Of a DNA stretch of 64,000 bases, positions 51,706-60,515 are shown one piece after another. The notes beneath the pieces are model-generated. The model worked only from the letters and a program-made list of their open reading frames with translations, ran no database searches and was not told the DNA's origin. Numbering within the stretch: the stretch's first letter is position 1; the number at the start of each line of letters is the position of its first letter. Both the position numbers and the translations under genes were made by a program. Origin of the DNA: Scytonema hofmannii PCC 7110 (GTDB lineage: Bacteria; Cyanobacteriota; Cyanobacteriia; Cyanobacteriales; Nostocaceae); NCBI RefSeq assembly GCF_000346485.2, contig NZ_KQ976354.1, positions 8,213,835 to 8,277,834 of the forward strand, given 5' to 3'.

Positions 51706-52813
51706 ATGCGACAATCGCTCTGGTTAGCTCAATGGTCGCAATTTATTCAAGTGATTTGGAACTGGCTAAGTCGATCTGCTCAATATTGGCTGGCACGCTT
51801 TAAGTCACCTCAAGAATCGACAGACTACTTGACCTGGAAACATCAATTTTTACAAAAGCGGTTACGTCTGGGACTATGGCTAGCGTTATTTTGGCATTTG
51901 ATCGTATCGGCTGATGGTCTTCATTCTGTTTTGTTTGAGTTTGAGAGATTAAGAGCAATTGCCCTCAATTCCTATGGAGATGCAGGGATCGCCGCTCAAT
52001 GGAGAGGGGCATCTATAGTCTACTATGTAGTCGCTAATGTCTTGATATTGGCTTGTTTGATTGGGCAAAAAACGACCTGGGGACGACGGTATCCTGAAGC
52101 ACTATTTCTGCTTTTTGCCTGTTCCTTGAGCAATCTTGTACATATTATTTTCACTTTCTTCAGTCTTCCTGAAACACCAAACCCCCTGTTATTTCTCATT
52201 ATTGCAATTCTGGTTCCAGTGCATTGGAGGTTACATCTCATCTATCAAGCCCTATCCATTGCCTATTATGCGATTTTCTATCCCATAACTGGCGTGGCTA
52301 CCCTTGAGTACGCGAAGATCTACGATCTTTACTCAGGGGAAATTATTATCCAACTCGCTTGCGCTTGCTCGGTCAGCATTCTATCAGTATACCTATACGA
52401 ACGCTTGAAACGCTCAGAGTTTGAAGCTAATCGCCAACTACGGATATTTCTGCATTCTGTGTCGCATGATTTACAGACTCCAGTTGTTGGTAGCTCAATC
52501 GTGTTGAAAAGCTTGTTGGATAAAGCTACAAATGAAGATGATAAGCTTGTAATAAAGCGATCGACAATCGAACGGTTACTGCAAGGGAGCAATCACCAGC
52601 TTGCCTTGATTAATTCTCTTCTCGAAGCTTACACTGCTGAAACACAAGGTATTATTCTCCATTGTCAACCAACTCGACTAAAGCCGTTGGTAGATTCAGT
52701 CTTAATCGATTTAAGCCACAGTTTAACCAAAAAACGCATTCAACTCATTAATCACATCACGGACGATCTCCCTATTGTGAACGCCGATGCAAACCAGCTT
52801 TGGCGGGTATTTA
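51706..52813 (+). pseudogene. sensor histidine kinase, 5' part (gene split by IS)
   Basis: The N-terminal ~230 residues carry several membrane segments (LWLALFWHLIVSADGLHSVLF, YYVVANVLILACLI, HIIFTFFSL, LLFLIIAILVPVHW, IIIQLACACSVSILSVYLY). The HisKA box follows (LHSVSHDLQTPVVGSSIVLKS) with the phospho-accepting His. The frame continues to DANQLWRVF and then enters the IS at 52814. Unaided, it gives a kinase without its ATP-binding domain. Confidence 0.93.
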
Positions 52814-54509
52814 GGGCTTGCTGAAAAAGTCAGAAAACAGCAAGATAAGAATTGATTAGTTACTCAACAAGGGTCTAATATAAGCAGATGCTATCTATGA
52901 TTTAAGGACTGATTATTTTCAATAATAGTAAATGGGGAAAAAGGTGTAGTTTTAAAAAATAGACATAAAAAAGCATAAAATAGCCGCGAGAGCTGAGTAG
53001 AAAGATTCATCACTAAAAAAGTAATAGCAATTGCAGTTTCAGAAGTATGAGCAAGTTTCGTCATCACGCGATTGAGGCTAAATCTTCTTTTCCCCTGTCC
53101 AAATTTTCCCTCAATACAATTACGAATTCTCTCAGATTCTAAATCTTGTTTCTTTTTTTCTTTACTAACATTAGCTGGGGGTCTTCCTAAAGGAGGTCCG
53201 CTCATTATAATACCTCTTTCTTTACACCAAGCTCGGTTCTCTCTTGTGCGATAAATTTTATCAACATGAACAGATTCTGGATAGTACCCTGTGTAATTTT
53301 TAAAGGCTTCTACTTGAGCTTTTAAGTCTCCTGATTCATTAAAATTATCCCAACTTATATGGTCTAAAAATATATATCCTTCAAAGCAACTAGCAGACAA
53401 TTTTGCCCCAAATTCTACCGATTTACCAGCTTTCCCTCGGACAATTGGACGGATATGTGGTTGGGTTAAACTGACAATGCGGTCGTCAATACTCTGTTTT
53501 TTATTTTCATACAACCAGAGTTGTTGACGGTAGACTTCTGCAACTACAAGCAACATCTTATATTGTCTGTGACTTAAATCTTCCAGAGAGGCTCCTGAAA
53601 TAATTAGCTGTTCAATATGAGATAAGTTTCTTTTGATATATTGAAGTTGTTTTCTAATTGCTTTTCTCCTGTCTTTTTGGGAAACGCGACGTTTTTTAGC
53701 GACTGCTAGATAATCCTTTCTAGCCCTCTCTCTATAGGTTCTTGGTTTTTTCTCTAATTGACCCAAAGTCTGTTCGTAAAGTAAGTCTATAATTTTCTCT
53801 GTCTGTTTTCTTGCTTGATTGAGTAGCTCTAAATCTGTCGGATAGCTGATATCACCCGGAGCACAAGTTGCATCTATTATTAATTTTCCCCGATTTTTGG
53901 GTGTCTCACCTTCTTCTTCTGGTGATTCTGTTTTTTTTTCAGATAGTTTAGAAGATGTTGCTTCTAGCATCTTCTTCACCATTTCTTGATTCACTTTGTT
54001 AACAAGCTCCACACTAATTCTTTCCCGAAAATGTACCAACATTGATGCATCAAATGGAGCTTCATTACTATAATATGACATTCCTATAAAGTACTGTAGA
54101 TAAGGATTTTCTTTAATTTGCTCTACTGTTTCTCTATCGCTTATCCCCAACTTTTCTTTGATTATTAATGCCCCTAATGCCATCCGAAAAGATTTGGCAG
54201 GTGCTCCCATCTCTACTGAGAAAAATGAAGAATATTCTTCTTCAAATTCTGTCCAAGGAATGAAAGCAGCCATCATTACCCAACGATTATCTTCTGATAA
54301 CTTGCCCTCGAACGGGAGTTCAAAGTTTTCAGTTGGGATTGAAGTTTGTCCCTGTTTTCGGTACATGGTTACTAACAGCATACTTGATGCTGCCGCTCGC
54401 AGTGATGCAAGCATTTTTGGCTATTCTACCCTCCTCTCTTGCACCTGAATATACTTCTATAGTCTGAGAATTTAGAGACTGTCTCCTTTTTTTCTTTTTC
54501 AGCAAGCCC
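52814..54509. mobile_element. insertion sequence, copy 1 (1,696 bp)
   Basis: The ends are GGGCTTGCTGAAAAAG and its exact inverse CTTTTTCAGCAAGCCC. TATTTA is present on both sides (52808-52813 and 54510-54515) as the target duplication. One transposase gene on the minus strand. The whole element is identical in length and, as far as I read, in sequence to 60516-62211. Family: IS5/IS1182-like by transposase, not confirmed. Confidence 0.95.
52891..54414 (-). CDS. DDE transposase of IS copy 1
   Basis: A 507-residue transposase. The N-terminal DUF772-type domain reads GAPAKSFRMALGALIIKEKLGISDRETVEQIKENPYLQYFIGM and PFDASMLVHFRERI. The first catalytic aspartate is probably in KLIIDATCAPGDI; VHVDKIYRTRENRAWCKERGI and GKFGQGKRRFSLNR (the glutamate being in CIEGKFG) complete a DDE-like triad. 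It matches the IS5/IS1182-like group. Residue M17 (MYRKQGQTS) may be the true start. Two identical copies suggest recent activity. Confidence 0.92.
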   Translation of the reverse strand: MLASLRAAASSMLLVTMYRKQGQTSIPTENFELPFEGKLSEDNRWVMMAAFIPWTEFEEEYSSFFSVEMGAPAKSFRMALGALIIKEKLGISDRETVEQIKENPYLQYFIGMSYYSNEAPFDASMLVHFRERISVELVNKVNQEMVKKMLEATSSKLSEKKTESPEEEGETPKNRGKLIIDATCAPGDISYPTDLELLNQARKQTEKIIDLLYEQTLGQLEKKPRTYRERARKDYLAVAKKRRVSQKDRRKAIRKQLQYIKRNLSHIEQLIISGASLEDLSHRQYKMLLVVAEVYRQQLWLYENKKQSIDDRIVSLTQPHIRPIVRGKAGKSVEFGAKLSASCFEGYIFLDHISWDNFNESGDLKAQVEAFKNYTGYYPESVHVDKIYRTRENRAWCKERGIIMSGPPLGRPPANVSKEKKKQDLESERIRNCIEGKFGQGKRRFSLNRVMTKLAHTSETAIAITFLVMNLSTQLSRLFYAFLCLFFKTTPFSPFTIIENNQSLNHR

Positions 54510-54515
54510 TATTTA

Positions 54516-54910
54516 GTAACCTCATCGGGAATGCACTCAAGCACAATCCTCATGGAATTCAGCTAACGTTGGATGCGAATGTGGTAGAATCTGGGCAGAT
54601 CTGCAAGCAGGTAAGAGTATGGGAACACAACGGAGTGGAAAGCGTGAAACAACTCGTTCAGCCTCAAGCTCCAATGCTGCTCTGTATGGTACGAGATAGC
54701 GGCATCGGTATTGCTCCAGAGCAATGCCAGCACTTATTTGAACTCTACGCACGTGGGACAAAGGCACGGTACACGCCGGGATTAGGATTAGGGCTGTATC
54801 TTTGCAAGCAAATTGTTGAGGCGCATGGTGGTAAAATTAGCCTTGTTAGTTGTGTGGGCGAAGGATCGACGTTTTGGTTCACCTTGCCCTTAGACCCAAC
54901 CCGATCTTAG
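54516..54910 (+). pseudogene. sensor histidine kinase, 3' part
   Basis: Reads SNLIGNALKHNPHGIQLTLD, then the G1 and G2 boxes (DSGIGIAPEQ, GLGLGLYLCKQIVEAHGG) and the usual ending STFWFTLPL. It directly continues the 5' part at 52813 once the IS and one copy of TATTTA are removed (WRVF-SNLIGNALKHN). The 3' end overlaps the convergent response-regulator gene by 21 bp. Confidence 0.93.
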
Positions 54911-55558
54911 CGCCGCAACAGCTACTTGTACCCGGTCATCAACTGCTAACTTGCTCATAATGCTGCGGATATGGACTTTTACGGTGCTGAGGCTAATGTG
55001 CAGCATTAGTGCAATTTCGGGGTTACTGTGCCCTTCAACAATTAGCTCTAGCACCATACGCTCTCTTTCACTTAGTGGATTCGCTGCTTTAGCACGAACG
55101 GCGGGCTGTAGGTGTTTAACGACGCACTGAGCAATTTGAGGATCGAGATAGGCGGCTCCATCTTGAATGCAGGCGATCGCCATCACCAACTTTTCTAATC
55201 CTAAGCCTTTCACACAATATCCATCTGCCCCGCTTGATAGAGCCGCAATAATTTCCTGTTCTGATTTATGCGAAGTGAGCATCATTACCCGTACCATTGG
55301 CAAGCTAGCTTTAATTTTCTGAGTAGCAGCAATGCCATCCAGCTCCGGCAAACCAATATCCATAATCACCAAATCTGGCTTAAGTTCAAGCGCTGCCTCA
55401 ATGCCAGAGTAACCATCCTCCACTTGACCGATAATTTGCAATTGAGGATATTCTTCCAAAAGATGCTCTAAACCCAAACGCATCACTGGGTCATCTTCCA
55501 CAATTAGGATGCGCGAATCGGAAAATTGAAGGCTAAAAGTATCTGTTAAAGAGGGCAT
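54890..55558 (-). CDS. NarL/FixJ-family response regulator
   Basis: A 222-residue regulator from ATG 55558 (a possible earlier start at 55588 adds ten residues). Receiver domain: RILIVEDDPVMRLGL, phospho-Asp in LVIMDIGLPELDG, MMLTSHKSEQEI, and Lys in GYCVKGLG. C-terminal LuxR-type helix-turn-helix: LSERERMVLELIVEGHSNPEIALMLHISLSTVKVHIRSIMSKL. It is convergent with, and overlaps by 21 bp, the split histidine kinase, its likely partner, which would now leave it without its kinase. Confidence 0.93.
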   Translation of the reverse strand: MPSLTDTFSLQFSDSRILIVEDDPVMRLGLEHLLEEYPQLQIIGQVEDGYSGIEAALELKPDLVIMDIGLPELDGIAATQKIKASLPMVRVMMLTSHKSEQEIIAALSSGADGYCVKGLGLEKLVMAIACIQDGAAYLDPQIAQCVVKHLQPAVRAKAANPLSERERMVLELIVEGHSNPEIALMLHISLSTVKVHIRSIMSKLAVDDRVQVAVAALRSGWV

Positions 55559-55719
55559 GAGCAAGAAGCAACTATCACCTATAATCATAATACTTGCTTT
55601 ATTACCTCAAATAACCTGTAGGGAAGTAACGCATATATGCATCTTTCTGTCAACCCCGATTTGTTTTTAGTTGCCTACGGTAAAATCTATCGCAACACGG
55701 GTGCAATGACACTAGGCAT

Positions 55720-56529
55720 TCACGCAACCGTTTGAGGCAGCCGTTGCACGGTTACTGCGTGACCCCATAGAGTAGAAATGACACCTTGCGTTGTCTGCAT
55801 CTTACCACTCGTCCAAAAATGCTCACTACCAGGTATCAGATCTACATTCAATAGATTCTGCGCTGCAAGTACCCGCGACAGCTGACGCGTGACAGCCACG
55901 CCCGTATCGATTATGGTCACACTAGGTCCCACTACATCGTCAATGAGTGGACCGAGGAAGGGATAATGCGTGCAGCCTAGCACAAGTGTATCTGCGCCAG
56001 CCGTCAACAGTGGTGCCGTATACTGCTCAATCAATATACGCGTCATCGGACTGGTGAGGTCACCAGCCTCGACTTGCGTAACAAGTTGCGGACACGCTTG
56101 TGTAAGGATCGTAACGCTTGCTCCAAAGCGTTTTCGCAATGATTCAAACTGAGCACTCGCGGACGTCGCAGCAGTTGCAAGTACACCCACGATACCCGTT
56201 TTAGTTAACGCTACTGCTGGCTTCACAGCAGGCTCTACCGCAATAATAGGTACGGAAAACGTTGCGCGGAGGTTTGCCACTGCGGCAACAGTTGCAGTGT
56301 TGCAAGCAATCACCAGTGCCTTTGCACCCTGTACAAGCAGAAAACGGGTAAGCTCCAGCGCACGCTGTTGGAGATACTCTGGCGTTTTGGTGCCATATGG
56401 AACGTGACCGGAGTCTGCTATATAGCACAAGTGTTCGTGGGGTAGCTCCGTGCGAATAGCACGTAACACCGACAAGCCACCTACCCCAGAGTCAAAAACG
56501 CCAATTGGTGCGGAAGGGTTCATACACAT
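55720..56529 (-). CDS. murI: MurI, glutamate racemase
   Basis: A 269-residue enzyme giving D-glutamate for peptidoglycan. IGVFDSGVGGLSVLRAI at the start, the first catalytic cysteine in VIACNTATVAAV and the second in LVLGCTHYPFLGP are present. The start may be ATG 56529 or, two codons later, 56523 (MNPSAPIGVF). Upstream to 56874 I see no gene. Confidence 0.95.
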   Translation of the reverse strand: MCMNPSAPIGVFDSGVGGLSVLRAIRTELPHEHLCYIADSGHVPYGTKTPEYLQQRALELTRFLLVQGAKALVIACNTATVAAVANLRATFSVPIIAVEPAVKPAVALTKTGIVGVLATAATSASAQFESLRKRFGASVTILTQACPQLVTQVEAGDLTSPMTRILIEQYTAPLLTAGADTLVLGCTHYPFLGPLIDDVVGPSVTIIDTGVAVTRQLSRVLAAQNLLNVDLIPGSEHFWTSGKMQTTQGVISTLWGHAVTVQRLPQTVA

Positions 56530-56874
56530 AGTGCGCCGCTTAACTGTTCCAAGCGCTTGCGATTATATCCTATCTAACCCACATTCCGCACTCCAATTTA
56601 GACTAAACTAAAGTTGTGGAAGTGTGTTAAAATCTGAGCACATAAGTATCGATGCTTGCACCATCCCTACCCTGAAAGACCAGAGGATCGATTAGGGTCG
56701 AGACGTACAAGTTCGGTCGCCAGATTGGTTCTGGTCAAAAATAGGCACAGACTAACTGTCTGTTATAGGGGCAAGAAGACAGCAAACACCATCTTCTAAG
56801 AGGATTGAGAAGACCTTATAGGTACAGAATCCCCCTAATATTTATCTAAAAACGAGCGCTGTTAGTTCACCTAT
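56530..56874. other. intergenic stretch without a recognised gene
   Basis: This 345-bp spacer contains no supported coding sequence. There are short self-complementary patches (for example GGTTCTGGTC / GACCAGAGG) and it is compatible with a structured leader or small RNA, but I recognise no known RNA family. Confidence 0.4.
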
Positions 56875-57972
56875 CTATTTAATCATTAATCGATAAGTTT
56901 GTAATGGTGTTTTCGCAGCGCCAGTAGCAAAGAACCTATCCCAAGGAATAATTGCCGGAGCATCATGACAGACTATGTCGATCATGGTGCGTAATAAAGG
57001 TAGGGCGATATCATCCAAATCACCTTTGTGGAGCATATTTTCTACCGTTTGCCCAATTGCTAAAGCTAAGGAAGCACCTTCAACAGTATCATTTGGCATA
57101 TATTCAGCTTTCGCTTGGCTGTAGGGGATACCCAAACCTAGCAAACGACCCATACGGCTGTTACGTCCACCCTGACAGGTAACGTACAGATCTCCGGAAC
57201 CGGGAAGAGTGTAAACGCTTTCGGGTTTACCTCCCATCTTGTTTACCAAGTAAGCTGTCTCCCACATACCTTGAGCAAAGATAGCCGCAGCCAAATTGTG
57301 CATTTCTGCATCATTGACAGCTTTACCTGCTTTTTCCAAAAAGCCGATAACTAAGCCAACAGCAAGGGCGTAGACATTTTTCAGAGCGACACACACTTCA
57401 GTGCCGATTGTATCGGTACTTGTCCAAATGTGATAGTAAGGAGTCCGCGCTAACTCTGCCAAGTGTGACAACAAAGCTTGATTTGTACTGGTAAACATCA
57501 CGCAAGTATGGCGGCGGACTGCTAATTCTTGGGCAATGGAAGGACCGCCAATAGCTGCAATTTGGATGCGATCGCTAATAGTATTTGGCAAATTAGCGCA
57601 TATAACATCAGGCAAAATTGATAGTTTTTCGCCATCACCTGCCAATCCCTTCGTAACCATTAATATGGGAATATCTGCTGACAATACTGAACTGAGAGCA
57701 AGAGCCGCCCATTTTATACCGTGAGAATTAACGCCAATGACAACCAAGTCTACACCTTGTATGGCTTGACTCAATTGGTCATAGCTATAAGCTGTAACAC
57801 TTTCTGCTACCTGGATACCCAAACGGGGATGGGGAAAGCCCGCTTGTAACTTGGCAATAATATCACCGTCTAGGTGCGTACCAACTAAATTAACGATATG
57901 TCCGTTATCAGTGAGAGGTACACTTAAGGCTGTTCCCATCACGCCTGCGCCTAAAATTAAAATTTTCACCAT
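56875..57972 (-). CDS. glycerol-3-phosphate dehydrogenase-like (GpsA family) protein
   Basis: A 365-residue protein starting at ATG 57972 (GGAGG five bases upstream). Rossmann motif ILGAGVMGTALSVPLTDNGH; GGPSIAQELAVRRHTCVMF and the catalytic lysine in ALKNVYALAVG; TLPGSGDLYVTCQGGRNSRMG. It differs from canonical GpsA by the insertion and length (365 vs ~330), and its coupling to an FGGY kinase (23 bp spacing) suggests a pair that phosphorylates and then oxidises a polyol such as glycerol or a sugar alcohol. Substrate not established. Confidence 0.85.
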   Translation of the reverse strand: MVKILILGAGVMGTALSVPLTDNGHIVNLVGTHLDGDIIAKLQAGFPHPRLGIQVAESVTAYSYDQLSQAIQGVDLVVIGVNSHGIKWAALALSSVLSADIPILMVTKGLAGDGEKLSILPDVICANLPNTISDRIQIAAIGGPSIAQELAVRRHTCVMFTSTNQALLSHLAELARTPYYHIWTSTDTIGTEVCVALKNVYALAVGLVIGFLEKAGKAVNDAEMHNLAAAIFAQGMWETAYLVNKMGGKPESVYTLPGSGDLYVTCQGGRNSRMGRLLGLGIPYSQAKAEYMPNDTVEGASLALAIGQTVENMLHKGDLDDIALPLLRTMIDIVCHDAPAIIPWDRFFATGAAKTPLQTYRLMIK

Positions 57973-57995
57973 GAAAGCCTCCAATCCCTAACTAG

Positions 57996-59534
57996 TTATT
58001 GCTCAACTTGAGTTAAATCAGTTAATCGCTGCACTAATGACTGCAAGGTAGGAAATAATGGTTTATAGACTTCAGTATACAGTTTTTCGTAAACAGCTTG
58101 GTTTTGGGAATTTGGTGTAAAACGTGACCCCATACCCGTCATTGATTCAGCAGCAATATGAAGATCGGGATACCACCCCACTGCAACGGATGCGAGAATA
58201 CCCGCTCCCAAACAAGTGGCTTCGGTAGTCGTAGAACGTACTACTGGTACATCCGTAATATCAGCAACAATTTGGCACCAAAGATTGCTTTGACTACCAC
58301 CACCCATAACTACATATTCGCTGAACCTTCGATCCATTGCTGCCATGACTGCATCCCCTACAAGTCTTTGTTCAAAAGCAATCCCTTCCAGAATTGCCCG
58401 ATAAAGATGTTCCCGTCCATGTGTTCCCGTCCAACCAATAGTAATACCAGAGGCGCTGGCATCCCAATAAGGATTCATGACATAATTCCAGTAAGGTACT
58501 AACATCAACCCATCTGAACCTGGAGGTAATTTTGCCGCCGCTGTTTCCAGAATTTCTTCCGGACTGAGGTTTAAATTAGAATCGCGCAAGTCACGGGCAA
58601 ATTTTTCTATAAACCAATTGATCGTGAATACACCGCCCAATAACACGGTTTCCAGAAAATAAGATTTTGGCATGGGCGCATACATAGTACGGAAGGCTGG
58701 ATTGACTAGATAATCACTGCTTTGGATACCACTGACGATCGCAGTGCCTAAGTTTAGATAGGCGCGGTTATTGCCAACAGCATTTGCACCCAAACCCGCA
58801 CACTGACCATCTCCAGCACCAGCAATTACGGGTAAACCGGAAGGCAATCCTGTCGCTGCTGCTGCACTTTCATTGACATAGCCAATTATCGAACCTGGTT
58901 GTACTAAGGAGGAAAATTGTCCTTGTTGTAGTCCCAAACAGGTGAGTAAATCATCTGCCCAAGTATTAGCTTGCATATCCATGACTCCCATTGGGTCAGC
59001 AGAAGCTAAACTAGTGCGGAAATTGTTAGTCAAATGGTATACTAAGTAGCCATGAACGTCTAAGAATTTGTAGGTGCGGGTAATAGTTTCTGGTTCGTGC
59101 TGGGTAAGCCAAATAATTTTGGTAATGGAAGGAGTCATCGCATTTGGTTTACCCGTTAGTTGGTTAATTTTTTCTGCGCCGATTTTCTTTGCCAAAAAAT
59201 TCACTTGCTGACGGCTGCGTTTGTCCATCCAGACAATGGCATTGCGAACTGCTTTACCTTCACGATCTACAGGTACAAAAGTTTCCCGTTGATGGGTAAT
59301 ACAAACTGCCTCTACCCGTTTTTTATCTACTTGCAGAAGCAATTGCTTGATAGCATTACAAGTGCTTTGCCACCATTGGGCTGCATCCTGCTCGTACCAA
59401 TTTGCTTGCGGCTGTAATAACGGATATTGTGCTCTTCCTTCGGCTATAGATTTTCCTTCTTTGTTCCAAGCGATCGCTTTACAGGCAGTTGTACTACTAT
59501 CGATTCCTATTATTAACTGGTTGTGATTCATCAT
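57996..59534 (-). CDS. FGGY-family carbohydrate kinase
   Basis: A 512-residue sugar kinase: IIGIDSSTTACKAIAWNKEG (ATP phosphate-binding Asp), VCITHQRETFVPVD, NAIVWMDKRSRQQV, GAGDGQCAGLGANAVGNNRAYLNLGTAIVSG with the catalytic aspartate, and VMGGGSQSNLWCQIVADI. Xylulokinase- or glycerol/pentitol-kinase-like; the substrate cannot be told. It precedes the GpsA-like gene in the same transcript. Two adjacent ATGs (59534, 59531) are possible starts. Confidence 0.88.
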   Translation of the reverse strand: MMNHNQLIIGIDSSTTACKAIAWNKEGKSIAEGRAQYPLLQPQANWYEQDAAQWWQSTCNAIKQLLLQVDKKRVEAVCITHQRETFVPVDREGKAVRNAIVWMDKRSRQQVNFLAKKIGAEKINQLTGKPNAMTPSITKIIWLTQHEPETITRTYKFLDVHGYLVYHLTNNFRTSLASADPMGVMDMQANTWADDLLTCLGLQQGQFSSLVQPGSIIGYVNESAAAATGLPSGLPVIAGAGDGQCAGLGANAVGNNRAYLNLGTAIVSGIQSSDYLVNPAFRTMYAPMPKSYFLETVLLGGVFTINWFIEKFARDLRDSNLNLSPEEILETAAAKLPPGSDGLMLVPYWNYVMNPYWDASASGITIGWTGTHGREHLYRAILEGIAFEQRLVGDAVMAAMDRRFSEYVVMGGGSQSNLWCQIVADITDVPVVRSTTTEATCLGAGILASVAVGWYPDLHIAAESMTGMGSRFTPNSQNQAVYEKLYTEVYKPLFPTLQSLVQRLTDLTQVEQ

Positions 59535-59581
59535 AAGACATCAGGCGAACTTTGTTTGTATTAGAATGAGTTGAAATCTAA

Positions 59582-59827
59582 CTACTCAAATCGTGCCAGT
59601 AGCTCTTCGCATGACCAGCTCGAAAACTGCAAGAGCAAACTCGCATATTCAGTAGCAGGTAAATTCAAGATAGGCGGAATAATGGCTGCTAACTGTGAAT
59701 CTAACTCCCCAAACCGCGCTAAAAGTAAGTTTTCCACAATTTCACGTCGCTCCTGCTCCTTGCCGATCTCCACTCCCCTCAATTCGGTCTGTTGTTCCCA
59801 TTCTAAGTAAGCTTGTGATAAGTTCAT
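59582..59827 (-). CDS. DUF4351-domain fragment (Rpn/PD-(D/E)XK family C-terminus)
   Basis: An 81-residue frame: EIGKEQERREIVENLLLARFGELDSQLAAIIPPILNLPATEYASLLLQFSSWSCEELLARF, the DUF4351 module that ends Rpn-type recombination-promoting nucleases in cyanobacteria. The nuclease domain is absent, although a start and RBS-like GAATTA exist. Either a short stand-alone form or a 5'-truncated remnant. Confidence 0.65.
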   Translation of the reverse strand: MNLSQAYLEWEQQTELRGVEIGKEQERREIVENLLLARFGELDSQLAAIIPPILNLPATEYASLLLQFSSWSCEELLARFE

Positions 59828-60515
59828 AATTAATTCCCTTTGTTCGGTATCAGGATTGCTGGCAAATTTACATTTTGTAATATAGTTTGGTTGATTTCTG
59901 CCTAGCTACTTAATTCGTATTTTATATTTAAAGAAGAGCAACTTTTTGCTAAATTATATGGGGATCTTTAAAAACGATTTTTTGTCAAGTTCTTGTTAAG
60001 AAGGGAAATATTTGGACAAAGAGCGTTAAAAACAGAGATTTACCTTTGGAAACCAACCGCACACCAGGCTACATGGTATAAGGGATGAAAGACAGCGATC
60101 GGGTCTGTACTGTTTACAGTTAAAAATAATCGCGTTTACCTTTATGCGACTAATGCCAAATTTTGTTTAATAAAAACCTCCTTACCCAGCTATACTGCAA
60201 GGTAGTTTGATTGAACGAAGGAAGAAGAAAGAAGAAAGAAGGAAGGAAGAAGTTTTGTGCGTGAGATGGGGATTCAGACCTCAAGATAAAAACGAGCAAC
60301 CCTAAGGGGATGGGGTTTTAAACCCCTATATGAAGCCACATGAAGGAATTCCAACTTCGGTCCAACATCAACCTTCACACCGATGGATAAATAAGCTATA
60401 TCTTTTGCGTGACTCGATAGCCGATGGTCTACCAAATATAAGTTTGCCTGTTTATGAATTATTCAATTGCTTGTGAGGGTAAACACTCACAAGCTATGAA
60501 AGCGAGGCATAGTTA
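59828..60515. other. intergenic stretch with purine-rich tract
   Basis: No coding region supported in ~690 bp. A purine tract of GAAGAAAGAA type lies at 60216-60252, and a short palindrome GGGGTTTTAAACCCC at 60311-60325. Confidence 0.5.

Noticed and set aside
56640-56830. A tRNA or known small RNA upstream of murI
   Set aside because: No cloverleaf, no T-loop GTTCRANNC motif in the right context and no recognised RNA family.
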